Positions 45,271 to 55,122 of a stretch of DNA of 64,000 nucleotides are shown piece by piece. The translations under genes were made by a program, and so were the position numbers. Under the pieces are notes generated by a model. That model did no database searches and was not told the origin of the DNA. It worked only from the letters and a program-made list of their open reading frames with translations. How positions within the stretch are numbered: position 1 is the stretch's first letter; the number at the start of each line of letters is the position of its first letter. The DNA lies in NCBI GenBank assembly GCA_002099365.1, contig MSED01000005.1:620001-684000 (forward strand), read 5' to 3'. The stretch comes from Phialophora verrucosa (lineage: Eukaryota; Ascomycota; Eurotiomycetes; Chaetothyriales; Herpotrichiellaceae).

Positions 45271-48200
45271 TCAATTCGTTATAGCTCCACCCATTTTCCT
45301 CCTGATCTCGGTCAACTTCACCACCACCTGTTCGTGGAGTGGATGCTTCAACCCATAGCCTGCGTCACCAACTTTTGCCAAGGAATCAAGAAGATTCGTC
45401 GCAGCTTCATGTGCTTCGGCGAGTTTTCCACTTTTGTCAAAGCACTCGACCAGGAACCATTCAGCAAGAATTCGTTGCACATGATCATTTGAACCTTTAC
45501 GGCGTCCGCCTTCGGAATGCTCAATCAGCACCCTCCTATACAGTTCCTCAGCTTCAGCATATCGTTTCATGCCCACCCAACTCCGGGCAAGAAACATCTC
45601 GGCTAGTACCACACCGTTGTGTACCCTGCCAACACTCCTGATGCCTATGGGTAGAATTCGCTGTAGCCTTGCTTCAGCAGCTTCAAAATCTCCAAGGCCA
45701 TGCTCCACCCTGCCGTAGTTGAGTTCCGCGAAAAGGGTATAGACGCCTTCTTCACCCCAGATCGTCTTTCTGCTCTCGAGCACTTCTTCCATCAGAGCTC
45801 TTGCTCGGTCTGGCTCCCGGTTCTCTGCTGCAAGTGCTAAAGCGATATCTTCCTTGGTGAACAAGATCTCGTCTTCGACATCATTGCAGTCATACAAGCC
45901 TTCCAAGGCAAGCTCACACAGCCTTGCAGATTCTGAATAGCGGAAAAACCGCGATTGGACAGCACCCAGGTGCCTCAGAGCCAGCAGGGAGTCTTTGTGT
46001 TTTGGGCCATGGCTATTGAGAGCTTTAAACCCTTCCCATGCCTTTGTATGAAGCTCGAGCGACTCAGTCAGTCTCCCGGAATAGCACAGGAATTGGGCAA
46101 GGGAGTCAATGGCTTTCAATGTGCGTGGATGATCGTCGCCATACATTCGACTTGAGGATGATACAATATCTCTCGCCATTCGAATGGAATGTGGAAACAT
46201 GTCGAGATGATAGTACGTTGCTGAAAGTGCAGCAGTGATTCGATGACAAGCAGGGTGGTCCATGCCTCGCACATGAATGACATACGCTCTCACCTGTTCT
46301 TGCAATTGCCTCGCAACTTGCCAGTCACCACACTGAAAGTAGACGATGCTGAACTTCGCGAGGCGCATTGCTTCCAGAGGAGTGAGCGATGACCGACTTT
46401 GTATGGGGAATAAGGTTCTCCTCTTCAGTTGTTGAATGATCTTGAACCTACCATCTAGATCTTCTTGACAATGTCGAACATGACGAATGTGGGGCAAAAG
46501 CTCCGTTGAGATGAAATGTCGGGATGTGCGCATTGACACTCTTTCCGGACTCAATGCGTTGGCATCTAAAACGATGCACTTAGCCAATACAATCGCAGCT
46601 GCTTCGCACCATAAAGCTTCTCTCCCGGGACTGTCCAGGCGAATACGCATCCATTCATGGATCAAGGGATGCACAGTGTATGTATCCGGTTCTTCGCCCG
46701 GGCTGATGAAGGAATGCTTCTGCAAATGACAGATTGCCCGGTCCAGTCGCATAGAGTTTAGCTCACCATCCACCAGTGCGTCTGGCCTCAGGATTGCAGG
46801 CAGGGCGGTCCTTTGCTGTATGAATAGCCATGAGTACTTCGGATCTGTTAGTATCTGCTCGACATGTCGCAACAGGTGGCATCTAATATTGTCGACCCAG
46901 CCCTTGCTTCTTTGCGGTGGAAAAGTATCGGAATCTTCTGGCTCCGCCCGACTAAGGTCATCCTCGATGAGCGGGTTCCTCACCGCTTTATTCAAAATGT
47001 CTCGGCGAACGTTTCGGTGGTGAAAGAATGCGAAGAGTTGCATGAGCTCGAAGGCGTCTTTGGCTGCTTGGTCTGTGGAGGATTCCATGTCAGTCAGAAG
47101 GGCCTCAAAGTTGACATAAACACAAGCCCGACGCTCACGGTCGTGCTTGTTGGGGCCCTCCCTGCTATTGATTGCCTTCCGAGCCAGAGCTTCACGGTGA
47201 TGCTTGAAATAGGTGAGATATCCAATCCACGAGGCATATCTTTTCCTGATGGTCTGACCAGCCAACACCAGCGCTAATGGTAGGCAGTGGAGAGTCTGTG
47301 ATATCTTCTTAGCTTCCCTCAAGACGTCTTCCTTATACGGTGATGGCTCCTCCGCGGTTGTGAGAAGCAGTTCCTCGGCTTCGTTATCCGCCAATCTGTC
47401 GAAGGCATAGAACCTTGGACCGATAGTTCCCAGGTGTTTCTTGTCACTGTCTCGAGTTGTGATCAAGATGCAGCCACGCTCTCCAGGAGGGAAGTAGTCT
47501 TCCAGGTCAAGGTCTTCATCATCTGCATTGTCAATAATGAGCATCCATGGCATTGTGGCATTGGCTAAAAAGTGCTTTGCGGCTTCCTTGGTTGCAGCTA
47601 CATTGCCACGGGCAGCTATGTCCCGCATTGAAGCTTCAGCGTTCGCTCGAGAGCTCGCATCAATGTAGAAGATCGCCCAGAACAAAGGACGAAGATTTTG
47701 TGCCAGTTTGCAGCAAAACTGGGTCTTTCCTGATCCAGGGAAGCCGTAGATCACAAATCGCTTTTGCACATTGCTTGTGGGCTTAGCGAGCTCCGCTTTG
47801 AGCTCCTCGAGAAGTGCATGCCGACCTTTAAAGAAAGTAACGACTGACGAAGGTATGTAGAAGTGAACGTTGGTCTTGACGCTGTTGACGATGTGCTCGG
47901 GCAAGGGGTTTCTGTCATAGAACTCTCGTGTGAGAGGATTGCTTTGAACAGCTGATATTTGGTTGCGAAGGATCAGGCCGGTCCGCATGTTTCGGACATC
48001 CTCTGCGACTCTGCCGATGTTTGACAATGTCTCTTGAGAGTGTAGGAGTCCCAAGGCAATCAACTGGACTTGGACATTGTTCTGATGCTCAACGATCCGT
48101 AGGCGAAGGTCTGCTAACACACCTCGCTGCTTCTCACTCCTCCAAGCCTGGAGCATTCTGTCCAATTTGCTTTTGCACTCAAAATCAACCTGGCATTGTA

Positions 48201-48549
48201 GGGCCCGCTCACTTATCTGATGATCGCCATGTTCCGCCCCTGAGATGTTGACAACGATTCCGCGGAGCTTTCTGACCAAGTCCTCGTAATGTTTAATGGC
48301 AGAGTGTATTCGCTCATAGACGGGTTCAGCTCTCTCCTTGCCTTGTAACGACAGGTTGGGCCTTGACGGTCCACAAGCGTCCCGTACTGTTGTCATTAGA
48401 CCTTGGAGGTTTGTCATCTCTTCAACAAGAGAGGCCAACTCGGTATGAATGGACTTCGCGCCACGCAGCACGACATGACAATGGTTGATGACCTCATAGC
48501 ACAGCTGGATCACCCCAAGGGCAGCAGTTGCAGTTGAGAATGGCTCCAT
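45271..48549 (-). CDS. NB-ARC / TPR STAND protein (fungal NLR-like)
   Basis: One exon of 1092 residues from the ATG at 48549. Order: an N-terminal helical domain (about 1-190) beginning MEPFSTATAALGVIQLCYEV, of the kind seen at the front of fungal STAND proteins; a linker; the NB-ARC domain (about 235-640) with P-loop GFPGSGKT (269-276), Walker B WMLIIDNADD (335-343), ILITTRD (361-367), the GLPL-like CLPLAL (422-427) and the MHD-position motif VHPLIHEW (626-633); then tetratricopeptide-type helical repeats (about 720-1060). Fungal NLR-like proteins are cytosolic ATP/ADP switches implicated in non-self recognition and heterokaryon incompatibility; that role is inferred here. All nucleotide-binding motifs are intact. 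The TPR sequences are divergent from one another, unlike the near-identical repeats of fast-evolving NLRs. Confidence 0.88.
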   Translation of the reverse strand: MEPFSTATAALGVIQLCYEVINHCHVVLRGAKSIHTELASLVEEMTNLQGLMTTVRDACGPSRPNLSLQGKERAEPVYERIHSAIKHYEDLVRKLRGIVVNISGAEHGDHQISERALQCQVDFECKSKLDRMLQAWRSEKQRGVLADLRLRIVEHQNNVQVQLIALGLLHSQETLSNIGRVAEDVRNMRTGLILRNQISAVQSNPLTREFYDRNPLPEHIVNSVKTNVHFYIPSSVVTFFKGRHALLEELKAELAKPTSNVQKRFVIYGFPGSGKTQFCCKLAQNLRPLFWAIFYIDASSRANAEASMRDIAARGNVAATKEAAKHFLANATMPWMLIIDNADDEDLDLEDYFPPGERGCILITTRDSDKKHLGTIGPRFYAFDRLADNEAEELLLTTAEEPSPYKEDVLREAKKISQTLHCLPLALVLAGQTIRKRYASWIGYLTYFKHHREALARKAINSREGPNKHDRERRACVYVNFEALLTDMESSTDQAAKDAFELMQLFAFFHHRNVRRDILNKAVRNPLIEDDLSRAEPEDSDTFPPQRSKGWVDNIRCHLLRHVEQILTDPKYSWLFIQQRTALPAILRPDALVDGELNSMRLDRAICHLQKHSFISPGEEPDTYTVHPLIHEWMRIRLDSPGREALWCEAAAIVLAKCIVLDANALSPERVSMRTSRHFISTELLPHIRHVRHCQEDLDGRFKIIQQLKRRTLFPIQSRSSLTPLEAMRLAKFSIVYFQCGDWQVARQLQEQVRAYVIHVRGMDHPACHRITAALSATYYHLDMFPHSIRMARDIVSSSSRMYGDDHPRTLKAIDSLAQFLCYSGRLTESLELHTKAWEGFKALNSHGPKHKDSLLALRHLGAVQSRFFRYSESARLCELALEGLYDCNDVEDEILFTKEDIALALAAENREPDRARALMEEVLESRKTIWGEEGVYTLFAELNYGRVEHGLGDFEAAEARLQRILPIGIRSVGRVHNGVVLAEMFLARSWVGMKRYAEAEELYRRVLIEHSEGGRRKGSNDHVQRILAEWFLVECFDKSGKLAEAHEAATNLLDSLAKVGDAGYGLKHPLHEQVVVKLTEIRRKMGGAITN

Positions 48550-49562
48550 TCGTTTCGACAAGGCCACAGCTCGGTACACAACTTTCGAGACTGACTCGAA
48601 CAAGCATATTTCTTTTCCAAAGCCAAGAACGATGAACAGCTCGTCAACCAGACACTCTTCGTGGTAAAGGTTCGGTCTCCAACATGACGAGAATAGATAG
48701 AAGTAGAGGCCGACCAAGGACGGGATTCGATCTCTTGGAGCAGGAGAAGAGCTGCATACGTTAAGTTCTCTTCTCCCGGTAGGCTGAGCAGGACTGGTGG
48801 AAGTGAACTTCTATCCGAGACCATGGCATCAAGCATCAACATGTCAGCTGAGTATCACCGGTAACCTTGGTATGGCGCTGGCCGAGGCGGAACACTGTCA
48901 ACTACCTTATAAGACAAATTTCCACCAACTCAGTTCGCTGTCGAGAGTTTCACTGCCGCTTTCCATCCTTTAGACGGCCCACTTTGATCTTGGCATTTCT
49001 CTGTTGTGACAATCATAAATTAGCTGTAGACCTGGAAGCGCCTTGACACCTGCCCCGATTTCATTTTGTTTATACATTAGATGAGCTCCCTATCTTCGTG
49101 AATTGCGTGGGAAACAAACCGGCGCGTGCGAGTCACGATGTTTAAGAGACAAGCATGAGAGATCTCAGTCTGCTTCATCAGTGACTGCTCAATAGTCACT
49201 TTCTCTTACAGTCATGCCCTGGTTCGGGGCCATGGAAAAAGACCCAGTCTTGCGGTCAGGCTGACGAGCGTGAAGCTGTTCGCTGGACAGCGTTCAGATT
49301 GGAGCAGTCCTTTTTGAAAGCGCAGCCACGCGCTGGACAAAGAAACTTGCTGGTTAGACCCTTGGGCCAAGAAGGCATGTTTCTCCTGGGAATTTGCCAA
49401 TTTTGCAGATTTCATTGTCCACCGCTTGGGTTGCCCCTTGGAAACACTCCCGACGCTTTCTCGATCTAAATCTATGCTGAAGCACATATATCAATCCCGA
49501 AGCTTCAGTTATACTTCCGTTCTTCGGCACGCCTTTCCCGTCTTTGTCACCAAATCACCGTT
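48550..49562. other. Intergenic region
   Basis: About 1 kb between the divergent STAND gene and the P450 pseudogene. The STAND frame stays open to about 48717 but has no upstream ATG. No gene supported. Confidence 0.4.
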
Positions 49563-50374
49563 ATGGCAGCGACTGAGTGCACCGGCCGCCTGGTGTACAA
49601 GTTGCTATTCACGGTATGTGTTAGCGTTATTGTGAAGTGGCTGTTTGATACACGCCGTCGACATCGAGTAGGTGAAGTGTTATTGATCATGTGGTCTATA
49701 TTAACCTTTTGCAGGAAGAGGCAGAGTTCGCTAGAGTCAACCGCTGTAAACCACCTCAGAGCGAATTCAAGCACCAATGGCCCTGGGCTCCAGGTCGCCG
49801 GTTCTGAGACGGTGATTACGAGATCACATACGAGGAACATGTCTTACCTGAACGCTGTTCTGAGCAAAAGTGAGTCTTCGTGATCGTGTCTTTGAGTGCT
49901 GTTCGCGAAGAGCGAAGCTAATCGTTGCCTCAGTCCTCAGACTCTACCCACAAGTACCCATGAACACCAGATCCACAGTCAGAACGACGTTTTTGCCGAA
50001 AGGCGGCGGTCCAGATGAGGAATCGCCAGTGCTCGTCCCGAAGAATGCGGGCATCACCTTCAGCCCGTATCATATGCATCGTCGCAAGGAGCTCTTTGGC
50101 GAGGACGCATACGAATTTAGACCAGAACGATGGTGAGATGGCAAGCTCGCCCATATCGGCTGCGCCTACATCCCATTTCTTCATGGATTTCGGACATGCT
50201 TGGGGAAGGACTTTGCCTTAGTCAGAAGCGAGCTACGCTCTTGTTCGTCTGCTTCAGGCTTATCCCGATCTGCGACTCCCCCTTGGAACCAAAGTAGTGC
50301 CTACCGGGCAAGAAAAGCAGATGCTGACTCTTGTCGTTTCAAGTTTGGAGGGTTGCAGAGTCCTACTCCACTGA
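49563..50374 (+). pseudogene. CYP52-type cytochrome P450 pseudogene with large internal deletion
   Basis: The 5' end is well preserved: an ATG at 49563, a hydrophobic anchor (LLFTVCVSVIVKWLF), an intron (49668-49714) and then EEAEFARVNRCKPPQ and HQWPWAP as in CYP52/CYP539-like enzymes, broken by an in-frame TGA at 49805. The next recognisable segment is already the K-helix (YLNAVLSKILRLYP, with Lys where ExxR needs Glu, across an intron at 49870-49933), so roughly 300 codons of the catalytic core are gone. It continues with FRPERW, an in-frame TGA at about 50134, GKLAHIG, and a heme-ligand loop FLHGFRTCLG that still has its Cys. A frameshift follows, then YALVRLLQAYPDLRLP and VVPTGQEKQMLTLVVSS to a stop at 50374. 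Intact relatives oxidise alkanes or fatty acids in the ER. This copy cannot be functional. Confidence 0.88.
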
Positions 50375-50444
50375 GATAACTAGCACAAGCAAGTTGTTGG
50401 TGTCACCCAGCGTGGGACGGTCTCAAGGTAACAATGCTGAAGTC

Positions 50445-50790
50445 TTACCATGCCTTTCGATCCAACTTGTGTGCCTCCATCAGTTGGCCGCGGGCCCCTA
50501 CAACGAATCGAGCTCCTCTCTTACCCTTGGCAAAATGCTCCATCTTCATGATCTGCTTGCCGAAGTAAGGTGTCGCCACGACAACGCGGTCGGAGACGGC
50601 CATGGTACCGTCCAAAGAGTCACAATACTGGATTTGGATCCGCTGTTCTTCCCCCGCGATTTTCGCTGCGCGTCATGATAGACAATTTTGGTTCCTAGAC
50701 CGAAGCATACCTTCTTCGCCACGACATGTCCTATCCGCCCCGGGCCAACAAACTCCTACCGTATGATCTTCGGGCTTATGGCCAAGATCT
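50445..50790 (-). pseudogene. D-2-hydroxyacid dehydrogenase fragment, frameshifted
   Basis: On the minus strand three pieces in two frames rebuild part of the NAD-binding domain of a D-isomer 2-hydroxyacid dehydrogenase (formate-dehydrogenase-like). They are GHKPEDHTVG; after a one-base shift near 50756, FVGPGRIGHVVAKKV and GTKIVYHDAQRKS, containing the GxGxxG motif; and after a second shift at a G-run (about 50651-50655), CDSLDGTMAVSDRVVVATP and ARFVVGARGQL, where the catalytic-Arg region would normally read NxARG. The frame ends at 50445 before the His/Glu catalytic region. A weaker N-terminal piece may extend to about 51060. Intact relatives reduce 2-keto acids with NAD(P)H. The two shifts and missing ends make this a relic, convergent with the P450 pseudogene. 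Confidence 0.75.
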
Positions 50791-51947
50791 CGTGAGCAGG
50801 CCCTGTTTCCAGACGAGATGCGCTGATGGTGGCTTGCTGTCGCCATCGCCGGATCATTGAACTCCTGCCTCCTCGACCTGTACTTCCTCCTGATAGGGTT
50901 CTATCATGTTCTTGTGTTCGGGGTGTTTGACGGGAAGACTCATGTTCAAGATGCTCTGCAAAGTATTACCTCGTATCTGCCATAAGTGCACTATCAAGTA
51001 CCGAAGCGTCCGATCAGATAGTAGGCAGAATCTTATTCCAAGCGCGGCCGCTATCTGATCATGGTGCATTTTAGAAACAAGCCCTCTGTCCGTGGTGCCA
51101 ATGTTTCCTTGGCGACATTTAGTCACTGGACAAGCAGACACGTGTTGTACGTGGAGGCCGAATCGGCCAGAGAGCAGGTGGAAAGCGAGTGGTGTCTTCG
51201 GAAGTGACCAAGACCTTAGGCGTCGTTTCTAGGTATGGGCAGATTTGTGTTCGGCGGATCAAGAGAAGGAATTCCGACACTCTCATCCGAGGTGCCACGT
51301 GGACCACCTGTAACCGACCTTGACCTAACGGTTTGGAGTCAAGTCTGCAGAGAGTTGTGTGTCCCCCTTGATACCACCTACTGCTGCGTGCTTGGGCATG
51401 GCGCGTAGCGGATAGTCATGTATCTGTCAAGATAACCCTAACACTCTCAGCCGATTTTAAGTTAAGGATGGCCAGAAGTGGTTGAGTATTAGGAGAGTGT
51501 TAGGTGAGTTGTAGGTGAGTGGGGGAAGGGTAAGAGGCGCCTTGGCACCCGTACTTCGTACCTCTACCGCATGTGCCCCGGTACTGTATGACTCAATCAT
51601 CATGCGATTGTCGAACATGGCACACTCTCCAACCCTCTCTTCTTAACATTCGTCTGCTGCCCCGAGACTGAACCATGTGTACCTCTATCACCTCCTAGGG
51701 TCCTTGTTCCTTAACACGAACCCTTACCCACCCAATATCGCTTCTCAATTGAACCCTCGTCAGCCAAGTCCTAACGTGATCGATCATGCAACGATAGTGC
51801 CACATCGACCTCCCGCCCTCCACCTAAACCATTTGTACCGTTATGTCTCTCAAGCCTCAGGCATATCTCTTCCGGGCTCGTTGCGAAGCCTGCCATCGAC
51901 ACTACTGCTGTATACCCTGAAGGACTGGGGCACGGAGGGCCTAGAGC
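50791..51947. other. Intergenic region upstream of the Atos-type gene
   Basis: 1.15 kb. The left part may contain a degraded N-terminal segment of the dehydrogenase relic (a minus-strand HHDQIAAALGIRFC frame near 51000-51070). The right part is C/T-rich promoter and leader. No intact gene. Confidence 0.4.
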
Positions 51948-54239
51948 ATGCCCTTTGTCTTGGATTGTGGAAACCTGGTAGAGCCACCAGCGAAGAGACG
52001 GAGATTGTCTTCCAGCATGGCTCGATACAGTACGCCACAATCTGATGACATTGACGAACAATTTCTGTTTGAGCCCGCCGAACCTTTAGAGCGACTTAGC
52101 GCTCCACGACAAGAAGACTGCGGAGACGAGGAGCAGGGGACGGTCCGCACCAGTGACAGAGACGAGTTGATCCAGTGCATCAAGAGAGGTCAAAGGACAA
52201 CATGGGTACCCAAACCGGGCTTGGAAGCCCTCTGTGCTGAGGTCGCTTCGACTCCGCCACAATCGAACACTAATTCCCACGTTGATCACGGCCGAGATGT
52301 TGGGTGGGAGACGGATGCCGGCAAAACACGACCAGCTCCGTCGGTCGCGACTGATGCGCTGCGGCGTTCTCTATCTGTTCTTCATACTAGTGATCCAGTC
52401 GAGGACTACGAAGGGAATCCAACAATCCCCCGTACATATGCGGAGACTTCTACGCCACGGAGGCAGCGTTATCAACTACGCTACGACAGGTCCCCTCCAT
52501 CCTGGCAGGCAGAATCTCCACCTGCACTCAGCCTCCAATACCAACAAAGTTCCCCAGCGGATACGCTCAGAAGATCTCGTGCACCTTCGTTGGGGAGCAG
52601 TTTGTCCTCGAGCTTTGTCATGAGAATTCCTACCAGTCCACTTGTTCACGCGATCAACAATCCTACCCTTGACTTCTCACCGAAAGATCCGCCGCATCTT
52701 GAGGTGGGCAAATCCGCAAGAAGGAGAACCCTGCCTCCCAACGTCTTCGAGTCGTTGCGCCTGTCTCCGCTCGACTCTGCGATACCTAATTTCAGTCGGC
52801 CGCTCCCACAAGGCCAGACTCAGCCGGAGAATGGCGCGTCATTCTCTCCTGGGCACCGAATACGTCGATCCTTGAGCTCTTTCACCTACCAGCCGGCTAA
52901 CCCGCCTCAGATACCTCCTTGGGCTAGGCAACGTCGACCTTCATTAGCGACGGACATGTCACCTCGGCAGCGTGCTTCGATGGTTGGATCTTTCGAGGAG
53001 TCGATTCTTCGAGGTAGGATGTCCACTCCTGCGTCGAAACCCCTTGATTTTGTCGCCCAAATCGGAGTTATGGGTAAAGGTAACTGCCCGGCCAGGCTGA
53101 AGTGCCCGGCCCATGTGACCGTTTCATTTCCGGCGGTATTCTATAACTACCCTTCAGCGAGTTCGTCTAGATCAATCTCAGACGACAATCCCAGCCCCTA
53201 CGTGGGCAATATTGACTTGGAGCACAACCTGAAGGCTCCGCAGCCTCCTCGACGTTCCCGGCGCTCTCAGGCGAGTCTCAACCCCGAAGAGTTAGCTGCG
53301 GAGATCACAAAACCCGAGAACACAGCCATTGGAAGAGCGCTGGCTAAGGACGCACGGAATCGACAAGAGAAGAATCTTCTCTCGTTGTCCAAAGTGCCTC
53401 CTGGGGGAGCATATCGGGTGCCTCAGAAGGGACAACTTCAGGTTATCATCAAAAATCCCAACAAGACTGCAGTCAAACTCTTTTTGATTCCTTACGACCT
53501 GGAGGATATGCTTCCCGGCACGAAAACGTTTGTTCGGCAGAGGAGTTACTCGTCCGGCCCGATATTGGAAGCTTCAACGCTAGAGAAGCAGGCCGCCTTG
53601 GCTGCTCGCGACCCCCTCAGTGCAAAAGACATTCTTCGCTACCTTATCCATATCAAATTTTGCTGCACGGCAAAAGGCTATTTCTATCTCTATGACACTA
53701 TCCGCGTCGTCTTCGCGAATCGCGCACCCGACGGCACGGAGAAGCTGCGGAATGAGGTTCAACTACCAGACCCAAGATTCAGTCCATACAAGCCGACGGT
53801 TGGGAATCATTCCCGAAGTCCCAGCATCGCAGATGAGAAAACGTCTTCTCTATCCCGGGTCTCAGTCACTCCGGATTTCGATCATCTGGATGACATGTTA
53901 GGGTCGGGCGGCATGAAAACCGACCTGAGAGCATCGCGAGAGTCGTCGCCAACTCCATTCCACCTCTATCCCGCTTCAAGATATCCTGATGGCGAGACAG
54001 ACATCGTCGAAAATGCGCACAGCGAAGGGCCTGAGGGAAGTCAAGTTGGGCAAGCCGTCTCTCCCACTCCTGGCTTCCTTCCGTCGACCTCTTCTCGTGG
54101 CTCACCCGTGCCTTGGCCGTCGTCGAACTCGGCTTCGATCGCGCGAGGCTTCTCTCCCACACCGGTCGAAGCAGGACATGGCTTGCTTTCGCGCAAGCTC
54201 AGGGAACTGAATGGCGGTATGGAAAAGCCTTATGAGTAG
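51948..54239 (+). CDS. Atos-type protein (FAM214-like, meiotic chromosome segregation family)
   Basis: A single exon of 763 residues. The first half (1-330) is disordered and rich in S, P and R, with a basic AKRRRL nuclear-type signal at about 15-20. Two conserved blocks follow: GSFEESILRGRMST with KPLDFVAQIGVMGKGNCP and HVTVSFPAVFYNY (about 345-400), and, after a charged insert, QKGQLQVIIKNPNKTAVKLF, PYDLEDMLPGTKTFVRQRSY, LRYLIHIKFCC and KLRNEVQLPDPRFSPYKP (about 490-625). This pair of blocks is the Atos/FAM214 signature, called a chromosome-segregation-in-meiosis domain in fungi. Molecular function is poorly known; animal members are nuclear transcription-related proteins. The last 140 residues are again disordered. 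A later ATG (MARYSTPQS, 52017) could be the start. Confidence 0.87.
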   Translation: MPFVLDCGNLVEPPAKRRRLSSSMARYSTPQSDDIDEQFLFEPAEPLERLSAPRQEDCGDEEQGTVRTSDRDELIQCIKRGQRTTWVPKPGLEALCAEVASTPPQSNTNSHVDHGRDVGWETDAGKTRPAPSVATDALRRSLSVLHTSDPVEDYEGNPTIPRTYAETSTPRRQRYQLRYDRSPPSWQAESPPALSLQYQQSSPADTLRRSRAPSLGSSLSSSFVMRIPTSPLVHAINNPTLDFSPKDPPHLEVGKSARRRTLPPNVFESLRLSPLDSAIPNFSRPLPQGQTQPENGASFSPGHRIRRSLSSFTYQPANPPQIPPWARQRRPSLATDMSPRQRASMVGSFEESILRGRMSTPASKPLDFVAQIGVMGKGNCPARLKCPAHVTVSFPAVFYNYPSASSSRSISDDNPSPYVGNIDLEHNLKAPQPPRRSRRSQASLNPEELAAEITKPENTAIGRALAKDARNRQEKNLLSLSKVPPGGAYRVPQKGQLQVIIKNPNKTAVKLFLIPYDLEDMLPGTKTFVRQRSYSSGPILEASTLEKQAALAARDPLSAKDILRYLIHIKFCCTAKGYFYLYDTIRVVFANRAPDGTEKLRNEVQLPDPRFSPYKPTVGNHSRSPSIADEKTSSLSRVSVTPDFDHLDDMLGSGGMKTDLRASRESSPTPFHLYPASRYPDGETDIVENAHSEGPEGSQVGQAVSPTPGFLPSTSSRGSPVPWPSSNSASIARGFSPTPVEAGHGLLSRKLRELNGGMEKPYE

Positions 54240-55122
54240 TGTGCGTCACCATCCACCTACCCAAAACACAGCATTCTGGCGTCGAGGATTTTTTACGATA
54301 CCCACATGGCCACCAGGTAATCTGAGATGGAGGGCGGCCACGTCAAAAGCTCAATAGCATCTAGATCTATTTAGACATCCAATGTCTCTTCGTACTTGGA
54401 CATGCCCCGCAATGTTTAAGCCACAGTAGAATAGGTCATGTGGCAGAGGAAGCTCGCCCCTTGTCGTTGTGCTCAAACGAGATATACCACGGATAGAAAG
54501 CTGATGGTGTGGGTTCTTCCCTGGAACGACTTGCCTCTACTGCCTTGATTTGTGGACGGCTGTGCGTGGGGGGCGCAGCATCATCCAACAACCTTCTATT
54601 CGTCATCCTCCTTATGCAGACTAAACGACCACAGCCATTTGGACATCACGGCGCGGCGGGTCGAGCTGTTCGCTTGGGGGTTAGTTGTGTGCTTACGGGG
54701 GGCATATCATTGACTGGAGCTTGTCTTCCTGCCTTTTAGAAGTGGTGAGCTAGTTAGTTCCAGGCGGGAGAGCAAGGGAAGCGAGGCCGAGTTGTGTATC
54801 ACGCTTGATTCCTTGAGCCCCCTGGAGCGGCGAACCAGAAGCGTAGCTGGACTTGGATTATTCCGTCAGGGTCTCAACTTCCTGCGCACACAGGCCACTG
54901 AGGTTACGATCGTCGACTGCGTCTTGTCCGTCACTTGAACCTCAGGTCCAACTTTCAACTTTATCACAACCGCCGTTACCACAAAATATTCCCTCGCTCA
55001 CGATTGTCCCCGGGACCTCTGTCGGTACACGATCGCCTTCTCGATGCAACAATCATAGCTCCTCTCTTCCTTCCCACTCCCTTCCGAACGTCGATGACTT
55101 GGGGAGTCGTCCATCGCCGAAG
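54240..55122. other. Intergenic region upstream of the KH gene
   Basis: 880 bases between two plus-strand genes. The KH reading frame is open from 54853 but lacks an ATG before 55123, so this part is taken as leader. No separate gene. Confidence 0.4.

Noticed and set aside
48550..48717. In-frame N-terminal extension of the STAND protein
   Set aside because: It begins at a TTG with no upstream ATG; the product from 48549 starts with a typical STAND N-terminus.
48700..48760. A GATCGAATCCC word resembling a tRNA T-loop on the minus strand
   Set aside because: No matching acceptor, D or anticodon stems could be folded around it by eye.
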